NCBI GenBank assembly: GCA_950097015.1
Contig: CATNEN010000001.1
Coordinates: 26,447,001 to 26,511,000 of the forward strand
From: Macrostomum hystrix
Lineage: Eukaryota > Platyhelminthes > Macrostomidae
Reading direction: 5' to 3'
Length of the DNA: 64,000 bases
Below are positions 32,749-43,294 of the stretch, in pieces. Each line of letters begins with the position of its first letter. Position 1 is the first letter of the stretch. The notes beneath the pieces are model-generated. The model searched no databases and had not been told where the DNA came from. It saw only the letters and a list, made by a program, of their open reading frames with translations. The position numbers and the translations under genes are program-made.

Positions 32749-33798
32749 TCACCTCAAGGCCTGGGGATACACCACATTCTTCGTTCTTCCCCTTGGTGCG
32801 AAAATGAATAGGCCAGCTGGAGTTCCAACACGGGAGCAGGCGACATAAAGCTGCCCATGCGAGAAGCAAGGAGTCTCCAGGTTGATGCCAGCCACCTTCA
32901 GCGACTGTCCCTGAGCCTTGTTAATAGTCATCGCAAAGCACACTCTCACAGGGAACTGCAGTCGCTTGAACTGAAATGGCAGGTCCGTGGGGATAATTGG
33001 AATCCGGGGAACGAACACAGACTCTCCTCTGCCAGATCCAGTCATTATCGTGGCCTCAATCACGTGTGGGAAGAGCCGCCTGACTATCAGTCTGGTGCCG
33101 TTACACAGCTTTGGCGCATTCAGGTTGCGGAGGAGCATAATTGGTGCCCCAACTTTCAGCTGCAAGTTGTGCGATGGAGTTCCAGGAGGATCTAGAGAGT
33201 TCAGAAACTCAACAGGATACTCCACAGCGGTGTCATCAGTCAACGTTGTATCAATTGACTTGTAGGTGAAAACTGCACCTGGCAACTCCTGAAGCAGTTG
33301 GTAGTTAATTTCGTTGGCGGCATCATTTCTAGGACACAGAATTGCCCTCTCTGACAGCCAGTCAACGTCAGCATATCGAACCATCAGGTTCGGGTAAACT
33401 TTTGCCTTGAGCTCCTGCACTGACTGCACAATGGTTCCGATTGTAGCGATCGATGACTGCCCATCCTCGGTGCTAATCTCCAGCAGACCATTGCCGATTC
33501 GCAATAGATTGGCAGAGAACTCATGAGTTGTTTCGTCTCCTTGAATTGTAGCTCTCATGTTTGTTCGTAGGTGCAACTTCACAACCGATGGCCACAGGTG
33601 AGATGATTATAGGCAAGCATTAATCTCATCAGCAGGAGTGCCACGCGGAATCACAGGCAGCGTCTGTCTAAAGTCTCCAGACAGCAGCAGAGTGACACCA
33701 CCCATCAGTTGATCGCCAGCCTCTCTCTTTCTTCTATCCCAGGCTGGCTGGAGAGAAATATCGACCGGAGAGCCCTGCACACTGGGACGCCACCGCAC
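32749..33798 (-). pseudogene. Longer fragment of Helitron Pif1-type helicase (copy 3), interrupted
   Basis: An upstream frame (33607-33798) ends in KREAGDQLMGGVTLLLSGDFRQ and TLPVIPRGTPADEI, the conserved Pif1 GDFxQLPP-like region, and stops at 33607. The downstream frame (32749-33582) continues from KLHLRTNMRA through the C-terminal motifs, including INKAQGQS and VACSRVG. The open frames are separated by about 25 bp with a stop, so the gene is broken. The Walker motifs upstream are not present. This copy shows what was deleted from copies 1 and 2. Confidence 0.9.
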
Positions 33799-34307
33799 TC
33801 ACCACACTCAGTCTCAGTGCTGCTTGGGGGCCAGTAGACAGTCTAGGGGTTTGGGCTGTGTACATTCACGGCTTGAAATACAATGTACAGTCTGGGGCTT
33901 CGGCGCCCGGGGAAGGGAGGGGGTGGCTGTAATAAAATTTGGCCCGCAGAGTGGCGGAGGGGAGTTGGGGTGGCTGTCCTCGGAAAACAAAAAGTGACTC
34001 ACTTTGAGATGATGCAGCTTTGCTCTGGATTGAGTAGAGATGTTCAAAATTGACAGCATTGTTGGAAAACATGTAAAGTGTAAGTGGATCAAATTTGGAG
34101 AAAATCTGACAAAGTGGGGCGACGATATGTCGAATTGAGTGATTTTTTGACGATTTTTGAGCAGTTTTTTTGCACTTTTGAGCAGGAAGGAAATGATTTT
34201 TCTGGAATTTGAGTAGCCTATTGCACTCAGCGTAGGTGGTTTTAGGTATGTGCAAAGTTTGGTGCGATTTGGTTGAGCGGTTTCGGCGTCTATAAAGACA
34301 AAAGGTT

Positions 34308-34344
<37 letters not shown>

Positions 34345-34479
34345 GACAGACAGAGTTTTCACTTTTATATATATAGATAGTTACTAGCAAGTTTTGCCCC
34401 CCTTCGGGGAGCAGAAATACTTTTAATTCGTCTAGTATATACTTTTTAGCAGCTGAATTTACAGCTTTTTAAAGCTACA

Positions 34480-36260
34480 ATGAACCCCCAGTTGACAATG
34501 ATCCCCCAGTTGACAATGATCCCCCAGTTGACAATGAACCCCCAGTTGACAATGAACCCCCAGTTGACAACGATCCCACAGTTGACAATGATCCCCCATT
34601 TGACAATGATCCCCCAGTTGACAATGATCCCACAGTTGACAATGATCCCCCAGTTGACAAAGATCCCCCAGTTCACAATGATCACCCAGTTGATGATGAT
34701 CCCCCAGTTGATGATGATCCCCCAGTTGAAAATGATCCCCCAGTTGACAATGATCCCCCAGTTGACAATGATCCCCCAGTTGACAATGATCCCCCAGTTA
34801 ACAAAGATCCCCCCAGTTCACAATGATCCCCCAGTTGATGAAGTCTCCCCATTGATGATGATCCCCAGTTAACAATGTTCCTCCATTTGACAATGATCCC
34901 CCAGTTGACAATGATCCCACAGTTGACAATGATCCCCCAGTTGACAAAGATCCCCCAGTTCACAATGATCACCCAGTTGATGATGATCCCCCAGTTGATG
35001 ATGATCCCCCAGTTGAAAATGATCCCCCAGTTGACAATGATCCCCCAGTTGACAATGATCCCCCAGTTGACAATGATCCCCCAGTTAACAAAGATCCCCC
35101 AGTTCACAATGATCCCCCAGTTGATGAAGTCTCCCCATTGATGATGATCCCCAGTTAACAATGTTCCTCCATTTGACAATGTTCCCCCAGTTGACAATGA
35201 TCCCCCAGTTGATGATGATCACCCAGTTGACAATGATCCCCCAGTTGATGATGATCCCCCAGTTGACAATGAACCCCCAGTTGACAATGAACCCCCAGTT
35301 GACAATGAACCCCCAGTTGACAACGATCCCACAGTTGACAATGATCCCCCATTTGACAATGATCCCCCAGTTGACAATGATCGCACAGTTGACAATGATC
35401 CCCCAGTTGACAAAGATCCCCCAGTTCACAATGATCCCCCAGTTGATGATGATCCCCCAGTTGAAAATGATCCCCCAGTTGACAATGATCCCCCAGTTGA
35501 CAATGATCCCCCAGTTGACAATGATCCCCCAGTTGACAATGATCCCCCAGTTAACAAAGATCCCCCAGTTCACAATGATCCCCCAGTTGATGAAGTCTCC
35601 CCATTGATGATGATCCCCAGTTAACAATGTTCCTCCATTTGACAATGTTCCCCCAGTTGACAATGATCCCCCAGTTGATGATGATCACCCAGTTGACAAT
35701 GATCCCCCAGTTGACAATGATCCCCCAGTTGACAATGAACCCCCAGTTGACAACGATCCCCCAGTTGACAATGATCCCCCAGTTGACAATGATCCCCCAG
35801 TTGACAATGATCCCACAGTATACAATGATCCCCCAGTTGACAAAGATCCCCCAGTTCACAATGATCCCCCAGTTGACAAAGATCCCCCAGTTCTCAATGA
35901 TCCCCCAGTTGATGATGATCCCCAGTTGATGATGATTCCCCAGTTGACAATTAGTCCCCAGTTGACCATTACCCCCCACTTGACAATGATCTCTCAGTTC
36001 ACAATGATCCCCCAGTTGACAATGATCCCCCAGTTGACAATGAACCCCCAGTTGACAATGAACCCCCAGTTGACAAAGATCCCCCAGTTGACAATGATCC
36101 CCCATTTGACAATGATCCCCCAGTTGACAATGATCCCCCAGTTGACAATGATCCCCCAGTTGACATTGATCCCCCAGTCGACAATTATCCCCCAGTTTAT
36201 TATGATCCCCCAGTTCACCATGATCCCCATTTTGATGATGACTCCCCAGTTGACGTTGAT
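34480..36260. repeat. Minisatellite, 18-bp unit with higher-order structure
   Basis: The unit is CCCCAGTTGACAATGATC. Since 18 is a multiple of 3, long open frames of MIPQLT- or STGGSL-type repeats arise on both strands; they are not genes. A variant block (GATGAAGTCTCCCCATTGAT, then AACAATGTTCCTCC) recurs with the latter phrase at 34871, 35157 and 35623, showing that larger segments were also duplicated. Confidence 0.95.
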
Positions 36261-36289
36261 TTTTCAAACGCTGGGTTAGCCAAGATTCA

Positions 36290-37930
36290 AACTCAGGTTT
36301 CGCCATGTTTTAAACCCTGGTGGGCTCTGATTCAAACTCTCGTTTTGCCATGATTCAGACTCTGGTTTAGCCAAGATTCAAACTCTGGTTGGCTATGATT
36401 CAGACGCTGGTTTAGCCATGATTCAGACGCTGGTTTAGCCATGATTCAGACGCTGGTTTAGCCATGATTCAGACTCTGGTTTAGCCATGATTGAAACTCT
36501 GGTTTAGCCATGATTCAAACTCTGGTTTAGCCATGATTCAGACGCTGGTTTAGCCATGATTCAGACGCTGGTTTAGCCATGATTGAAACTCTGGTTTTGC
36601 CATGATTCAGACGCTGGTTTAGCCATGATTCAGACTCTAGTTTAGCCATGATTCAGACTCTGGTTTAGCCATGATTCAGACTCTGGTTTAGCCATGATTC
36701 AGACTCTGGTTAAGCCATGATTCAGACTCTGGTTTAGCCATGATTTAAATTCTGGTTAAGCCATGATTCAGACTCTGGTTTAGCCATGATTCAAACTCTG
36801 GTTAAGCCATGATTCAGACTCTGGTTTAGCCATGATTCAAACTCTGGTTAAGCCATGATTGAAACTCTGGTTTAGCCATGATTCAAACTCTGGTTTAGCC
36901 ATGATTCAAACTCTGGTGTAGCCGTGATTCAGACGCTGGTTTAGCCATGATTCAGACTCTGGTTTAGCCATGATTCAGACTCTGGTTTAGCCATGATTCA
37001 GACTCTGGTTAAGCCATGATTCAGACTCTGGTTAAGCCATGATTCAGACTCTGGTTTAGCCATGATTCAAACTCTGGTTAAGCCATGATTCAGACTCTGG
37101 TTTAGCCATGATTTAAATTCTGGTTAAGCCATGATTCAGACTCTGGTTTAGCCATGATTCAAACTCTGGTTAAGCCATGATTCAAACTCTGGTTTAGCCA
37201 TGATTCAAACTCTGGTTAAGCCATGATTCAAACTCTGGTTTAGCCATGATTCAAACTCTGGTTTAGCCATGATTCAGACGCTGGTTTAGCCATGATTCAG
37301 ACTCTGGTTTAGCCATGATTCAGACTCTGGTTTAGCCATGATTCAAACTCTGGTTAAGCCATGATTCAGACGCTGGTTTAGCCATGATTCAGACTCTGGT
37401 TTAGCCATGATTCAGACGCTGGTTTAGCCATGATTCAGACTCTGGTTTAGCCATGATTCAGACTCTGGTTTAGCCATGATTCAAACTCTGGTTAAGCCAT
37501 GATTCAGACTCTGGTTTAGCCATGATTTAAATTCTGGTTAAGCCATGATTCAGACTCTGGTTTAGCCATGATTCAAACTCTGGTTAAGCCATGATTCAAA
37601 CTCTGGTTTAGCCATGATTCAAACTCTGGTTTAGCCATGATTCAGACGCTGGTTTAGCCATGATTCAAACTCTGGTTTAGCCATGATTCAGACTCTGGTT
37701 TAGCCATGATTCAAACTCTGGTTAAGCCATGATTCAGACTCTGGTTTAGCCATGATTCAGACTCTGGTTTAGCCATGATTCAGACGCTGGTTTAGCCATG
37801 ATTCAGACTCTGGTTTAGCCATGATTCAGACTCCAGTTTAGCCATGATTCAAGCTCTGGTTTAGCCATGATTCAGACGCTGGTTTAGCCATGATTCAAGC
37901 TCTATTTTTGCCATGATTGAAATTCAGGTT
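36290..37930. repeat. Minisatellite, 23-bp unit with higher-order structure
   Basis: The unit is CCATGATTCAGACTCTGG+TTTAG, about 70 copies. A marked variant (TGATTTAAAT) stands at 36741, 37109 and 37523; the intervals are 368 and 414 bp, exactly 16 and 18 units, so blocks of units were copied together. Confidence 0.95.
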
Positions 37931-38531
37931 TGCTATGATTTATGATATTTTATTTACGAAATGAAAAAATAAATTAAAATAATCTTCAATCACTACTGGC
38001 TGAAAATTAGTCTAAATGATTTGACGCAGTGCAGAATCGAACCCTAGCCTAGCCTAACCTATTCCTAGTGCCTACACATCGGCTATTCCGACTGTTGGTT
38101 AGTGGGTGCAAAAATCTGCCTTATAAAATGAATTCTCAAAGTTCTGGCTTTGTACAATGAAGTAAGAAAATAGAGTACACTCAGTCTCGCGGTTGGTTGT
38201 GTACATTTATTTCCAATTTGTCTCCAGAGTGCAGGCTTTAAATTCAATCAGCTAGGGGTTGTTGCGCAATTTGACGACGCAATTCTAATTCAGTGGCTGT
38301 CAGTGAAATTCTCAATAGGCCAAGATGGTTTGACCTTTGAAAAAATCATGTTTTTCGAATATTTAATCCCTTTAGCAATAAAGTTAAGCTTAATAAAAAT
38401 ACGTGTATAATTGTCCCCATATTTAGCATCTTTTGGTGAAGAAATGGTGAAAATCGGTTGAGCCGTTCGGAAGAAAATCAATTACAAGCAAGCAAGCAAG
38501 CAAGCAAGCATTTCATTTTTAGTATAGTGGA

Positions 38532-39540
38532 TAAAAATGACACTTTATTCGATGAAACAAGTTTCACAATCATACAACTTGCAGGTTGCAGGTTGCAGGT
38601 TGTCGACATCAATTATAAAATAAAGATATTTTATATTGGTAATTGATATTATAGAAAAACTCATACATTAGACACTTTGATTCATTAATAACACTGACTC
38701 CTGTGTGGGTTTTTAAGCGTCACACTTGCCTTGTACAAACAAAATTGCTCATGTGTTCATCAAGACCTGCAATTCCTTGAATGTTGGCTTCGAATTCGAC
38801 ATGTTGTCTAATATCGTTTTATCATTGGATGACGTTACAAGTTTCAAGTTAGTTCTATTGCGTTAATTTTCAAGGATTTTTTACGATATACAGACTTTTT
38901 GGCCAACTTAAAGAGATCCTTGTCAAAATTATTAGTTACCTTAGGGCTGAATTGCATATTCTTTTCTTTGTAAGGTTGCATCCAGGCCTCCAATGAAAAG
39001 GCAAGCGCTCTGTGGACTTTTGTATCTATGCAACCCCTTTGAGATAAAATATTTAAGCAACTTATAATAGACCTTGTGACGCATCTTAGGAAGTATATCC
39101 TTAATTTTTTACTTTTTCCTTGTCAGTGGCCGATTGCCATGCGCTACCGTCATACCGTCTTCTATGAACTTTGGCAATAAATATTCTCTGGGATTCGGGC
39201 AAAATCTGAAAAGTAATCGTAGTGGTAATCGGAGTGGTAATCGTAGAAGTTTTTACAATTAAAGTGTACTTTCTGTGCATGGAGGTAATCGTCACCTGAA
39301 ATGTTACTCTTCGACAACTAAGAGAAGAGCTTGTCTTTTGAAGGCAGTCCTTGTGAAACTAGTACTTCGTAATTGGTGACGTATTCATATGGATAGATTC
39401 ATACGGTTTATGGTAGTTGGAACCCTGTCCGGAACGAATTAAACCGACTATGGACAGTACACATTTTTTCTGTTAAATATACTGGTAATTGTTTTGCTCT
39501 CAATATTGAGTTTGCCCTGTAGATGTCAGTTTGACGAAAC
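38532..39540. other. Intergenic, no gene seen
   Basis: AT-rich sequence without recognisable genes or repeats. Confidence 0.5.
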
Positions 39541-39551
39541 GCGTTTGCAAC

Positions 39552-40155
39552 TTACTTTTACTTAATTGCAGGGGGGCCTGGGGCACATGACGCACAAGCG
39601 CAGGAACGGCATGCCCCCAGGCCGGCGAACTAGGCTGGAGTCGCCCATCGCGCCATCTGGACCGCGCCAAAGGTAGGACACTGGATGCACAGGCACCTCA
39701 CACACAGCCGCAAGCCAAGCGGGGAATTAGGGGCGGCAGCCTGAGTGCCTCTCACCACAGGCCCGCACACGCACAGAGCAGAGCAAAAACCAGGGGAGGG
39801 CTTAGATGCCTGAAGGGTAGGGTCGAGAGGACCAAGCCACGCGCGCAGACGGCTGGTGAAACCTCGCCGCTCAGAGCACGCATGGCTGGTGCACACCCGC
39901 CCCACCGCCATACAACGCCTCACACCCGGCCCAACGCACAAACACAAACAAAAACAAGCAGGCATGCAGAAGGCAGGGGTTAGGCTATTCTAAATTAGCT
40001 TTGGTTGCACAGAATAAGGTGCATATCCGCAAGTCACTATACTTCGCAAACCTCCAAATAAGCCCCGAAATAATCGTGACTTGGATGGAGGAATGAACCA
40101 GCGACCATTGGAAAGTGAGGCAGCGACATTAGAAACTGACCCACTCACCCCCTCC
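39552..40155 (-). mobile_element. 604-bp tRNA-headed retroposon (SINE family 2), copy 1
   Basis: A perfect 11-bp target duplication GCGTTTGCAAC borders it (39541-39551, 40156-40166). At the right end, read on the minus strand, GTGAGTGGGTCAGCGG-like sequence and GGTTCATTCCTCC resemble A and B boxes of a tRNA head; the left end (CAATTAAGTAAAAGTAAG) is the tail. The body is GC-rich. A second copy lies at 56491-57054. Open frames in the body differ between copies and are not coding. Confidence 0.75.
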
Positions 40156-41180
40156 GCGTTTGCAACACAATCTATATGTTTTTGTTGGCGTTTATCTTCC
40201 TACCATTTAGAAATATTTTGGATACATTTCGATAGATTTATACAACTCTTATTATTATTATTATTATTAAGACGCTGAAGAGTCAGAGACCCTTAGCGCT
40301 CACACGCTCGCGAAAAAGCTCAGAGGGGCAGGAAGTAGCCTCAAGCGGAGTGAGGTTGATGGCCTGTAGGTCATTAGTGAAGGTCTTTAAGAGAGTTTCA
40401 GTGCGCGCATGTCCGCGTACAACTCTTATACACAATTAGAAAACTGTTAAACATATTAAAAAACAGTTAGACACATTTAGAAAACTTTGTAATAGATTGT
40501 TTCCAAATTCGCATTTCCTAGAAAGCATTTGTTAATTTCGTTATTTTGTCTCTTGTTTAAATGAACAAATATTTGTTATACCGTATAAAAATTATTTCAA
40601 ATGTGTCCGCCATTTTTTAAAATAAGTACAGCTGACTTTAGCAGAAGAAATTGACTTGCGGTTTCATACCTAATTCGTATACAATACTCGGAAGTGTTCT
40701 TTCATTCTTTTTAAGAAATACGGAGAGGAATACTAAGAGGGATTCAAGAGAGATAGAGAAGTAGAAAGTATTGCTGTACACTTGAGATCATTGGTAACGC
40801 TCTTCGGAAAGTCTATAATAGGAAATACGTACATACGATGAAATAATCGGCCATAATAATTAAATACGCTACCAAGAAATTATTTGAAATATATAAAATA
40901 CATTCTCAGAGACTAATTCTAAGAAAATTGTTTAGACATTATTTTAACATACCTCTATAAACAACTTTTGTAGGATAGAAAAGAAAAATTAGAAATGCAA
41001 AAACTTTGGTGGCATTGTAAAAATAAAGTTAGAATTGTAATTAACCCAATTTTGGTGAAATCATATCCTTAGAGTGATAATTAAAGAGAGATGCTCTTGG
41101 ACAGCTTTGGTGGCATTATGGGGATTATGGCAGTATGGGGATAAAGACTTACAGCAACTAGGCATACAACAACTTTTAGA
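40156..41180. other. Intergenic, no gene seen
   Basis: Includes a (TTA)n run near 40250 and scattered ACACATTTAGAAAAC phrases that anticipate the tandem array downstream. Confidence 0.5.
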
Positions 41181-41420
41181 CTGTTGAATACGTTTAGAAA
41201 ACTGTGCACACATTTAGAAAACTTTTGGACACATTTAGAGAACTATCAGACACATTTAGAAAACTTTTGGACACATTTAGAGAACTATCAGACACATTTA
41301 GAAAACTTTTGGACACATTTAGAAAACTGTGGACACATTTAGAAAACTGTGGACACATTTAGAAAACTGTGGACACATTTATTAAAGTCTTAGATACATT
41401 TAGAAAACTGTTAGACGCTT
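41181..41420. repeat. Minisatellite, about 21-bp unit
   Basis: Units of the form GGACACATTTAGAAAACTTTT / GACACATTTAGAGAACTATCA, about 11 copies. Confidence 0.85.
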
Positions 41421-41460
41421 TTCTTGATAGAAACTAAGACAAGGTTTAGTGATTTCTACA

Positions 41461-41689
41461 TTGTGGCGGCCGCTCTCTCCAGCACCCTGCGTGGTTTAGG
41501 GCGGATGGTGCTAGGGCGGACACACCAACTTTGTCTAGCACTTGCGCTGGGCCGGGGCAGTGTGCATAGGGCTTAAGCTCATGTACACGCGCCGGCCTAT
41601 AAGTCACTATCTTTTGGAACGCGCTGCACTTTACCTGTTCTCCGCCAAATAAAATTTAACATTACGTGGCCCTGCAATCGGCACAACAG
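41461..41689. mobile_element. Possible solo LTR, GC-rich
   Basis: Starts TGTGGCGGCC and ends GCACAACA, with a CTATAAG box in the middle and AATAAA before the end, an order typical of LTRs. No target duplication was found, so this is tentative. Confidence 0.25.
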
Positions 41690-41720
41690 AAAGTAGATTG
41701 AAAGTAGTATATGTCTAGCT

Positions 41721-42377
41721 CAGGGGTAGGCAAACTTATTTGCTGGCGGGCCAAAGAGAGAGCCTAAAAGACGACAGCGGGCCGCATTGACTGTATAAAT
41801 ATGAGATAGAGGAGAGATGAGACACGGGAGAGATGAGACACGGGAGAGATAAGATAGGGAAGTGAGGTGTGAGCCGTGAATGAATCGTGAACTGTGTTAA
41901 GCAAGTGAACTGTGGTAGATCTGCAGGCCTGCGCGCCAACCGCACTCTGACCCAATGTACGCAGCCTGAATATTGATTATTGATGTACTCAACACCTGTT
42001 GACTTTTAAGCCTTGTTGACTCGTCTACTTATATATATATGCAAGTGTATCGTGAAACATCGTGACTAATAAACTAAATTCGCTACTAACCCAAACCAAG
42101 CCTACGGGCAGTCTTGCCTTATATTCCTGAGCACGGCTTGACAGGAAGAGATTAGACACGGGAGAGATTAGACACAAGAGAGATTAGACACGGGAGAGAT
42201 TAGATACGAGAGCGATGAGACACGGGAGAGATTAGACACGAGAGAGATTAGACACGGGAGAGATTAGACACGAGAGAGATGAAACAGGACACTGTAGATG
42301 TCAGAAGGGGCAACGGGCCGGATTTGGGAGCTTCGAGGGCCGCATCTGGCCCGCGGGCCGGAGTTTGCCGACCCCTG
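41721..42377. mobile_element. hAT-type MITE with internal minisatellite
   Basis: The termini CAGGGGTAGGCAAACTT and GTTTGCCGACCCCTG form inverted repeats of the widespread hAT type. Flanks GTCTAGCT and TTCTAGCT are an 8-bp duplication with one mismatch. The interior is CGGGAGAGATGAGACA-like tandem repeats, split by a nested solo LTR. Confidence 0.85.
41863..42143. mobile_element. Solo LTR nested in the hAT MITE
   Basis: 281 bp starting TGAGGTGTGAGCCGTG and ending CACGGCTTGACA, flanked by GGAAG on both sides and interrupting the GAGAGATGAGACACGG array. TATATATATA and AATAAA-like signals lie in the expected order. The precise left border is uncertain by 5 bp, since TGTGAGCCGTG is the better inverted match to the right end. 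Confidence 0.65.
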
Positions 42378-42820
42378 TTCTAGCTAGTATTGAGCAATTG
42401 TATCGAAGTCTGCAATAACCATTTTACATATTCAAATCAAACACACGCAAGCGCGAGAAAAGCTGTGATGTTGTAGGAACGCATGTATAGTTTTCTAGAA
42501 ATTTCTACTTAAACAAAAAATTTAAATTCCCGCGATAATCTTCAAGAATGACTTTTCTTGAATGTTTCGGATTCTGGAATGTTCAGTATACACTACTATA
42601 AATATAATATGCCCACCACGCTGAATCTTCAACCGTTTCGTCGATCTTGGCAACTAACACTCTCAAGCGACAAAATAAACAAACCACCGCTTTAGTCTCG
42701 ATAATTTAATACTGCTACAATGTAATCTATTTAGAAATTCGCACTGACTATCTCGCCACTGGCGTTGACACAGCCGAGCCAACTAACACAGCTAACCGAC
42801 ACATTTGGTTGAGAAATTTC
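42378..42820. other. Intergenic, no gene seen
   Basis: AT-rich flank; nothing recognised. Confidence 0.5.
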
Positions 42821-42830
42821 TTATCAGTAC

Positions 42831-43137
42831 AATAATTAATAATTGATTACACCTGCCCCAATTGGGCGAGATGTGCAGCCGACAGCACAGCCGCAGCTAT
42901 TGCGCGGCGCATCTGAAGGCTGCGTACGGCTGTTCAGTCCATGGACTGGGGGACGCCACACCCACCTTCCATTATCCCAGCTGATGCTGGTACCCATTTA
43001 ACAGCTGGGTGAACTGAAGCAATTCAGAGTTAAGTGTCTTGCTAAAGGACACAAATTGTTCCAGTGGAGTCGGGAATCGAACCCCCGACCTTCAAGTCGT
43101 GAGTCCGACGCCCTAACCACTAGGCTACAACCTCTAG
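42831..43137 (-). mobile_element. tRNA-derived SINE, family 1, second full-length copy
   Basis: Near-identical to the copy at 2428-2747, with tRNA-like head at the right, conserved core and an AATAATTAATAATTG tail. A perfect 10-bp target duplication TTATCAGTAC flanks it (42821-42830, 43138-43147). Confidence 0.92.
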
Positions 43138-43294
43138 TTATCAGTACGCTTGCCTATAACAAAACGGCCTCCGATGCAACCATTAAAACTGGAAGTGTTA
43201 GGCACATTGACAAAACTGTCTTTGATTGAGCGCATTAAGTATCCTATTTAAAATCGTTTTTTGAATATTTAATTCCCTTAACAAAGAAGTTAGC

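Larger units (their letters stand above)
32087..34377 (-). mobile_element. Helitron family A, copy 3 (longest copy)
   Basis: 5' TC at 34377-34376 and 3' CTAG at 32087-32090. It is about 370 bp longer than copies 1 and 2 because it retains more of the helicase. In the sense direction its 3' end is followed immediately by the 5' TC of copy 2. Still non-autonomous: no Rep domain. Confidence 0.92.
34384..38531 (-). mobile_element. Helitron family B, copy 1, filled with minisatellites
   Basis: On the minus strand it begins A|TCCACTATACTAAAAATG at 38531, followed by a (GCTT)n run and CAACCGATTTTCACCA, and ends at 34384 with a GC-rich hairpin (CTCCCCGAAGGGGGG) 8 nt before CTAG|T. Between the ends lie an 18-bp and a 23-bp tandem array and little else; no Rep or helicase is seen. 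That both ends belong to one element is inferred from orientation and from the absence of other ends between them. Confidence 0.7.

Noticed and set aside
34446-36306. Open frames of up to 251 codons with MIPQLT, STGGSL or NWGIIV repeats
   Set aside because: An 18-bp repeat stays open in every frame on both strands; there is no other coding sign.
34480-37930. CRISPR-like direct repeats
   Set aside because: The arrays are gap-free tandem minisatellites without unique spacers, in animal nuclear DNA.
38020-38110. tRNA-like B box (GGTTCGATTCTGC on the minus strand)
   Set aside because: No acceptable cloverleaf or A box at the right distance; perhaps an old SINE trace.
39630-39965. Cys-rich 111-codon frame, also at 56504-56866
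   Set aside because: Lies in SINE family 2; indels between the copies shift the frame, so it is not maintained as protein.
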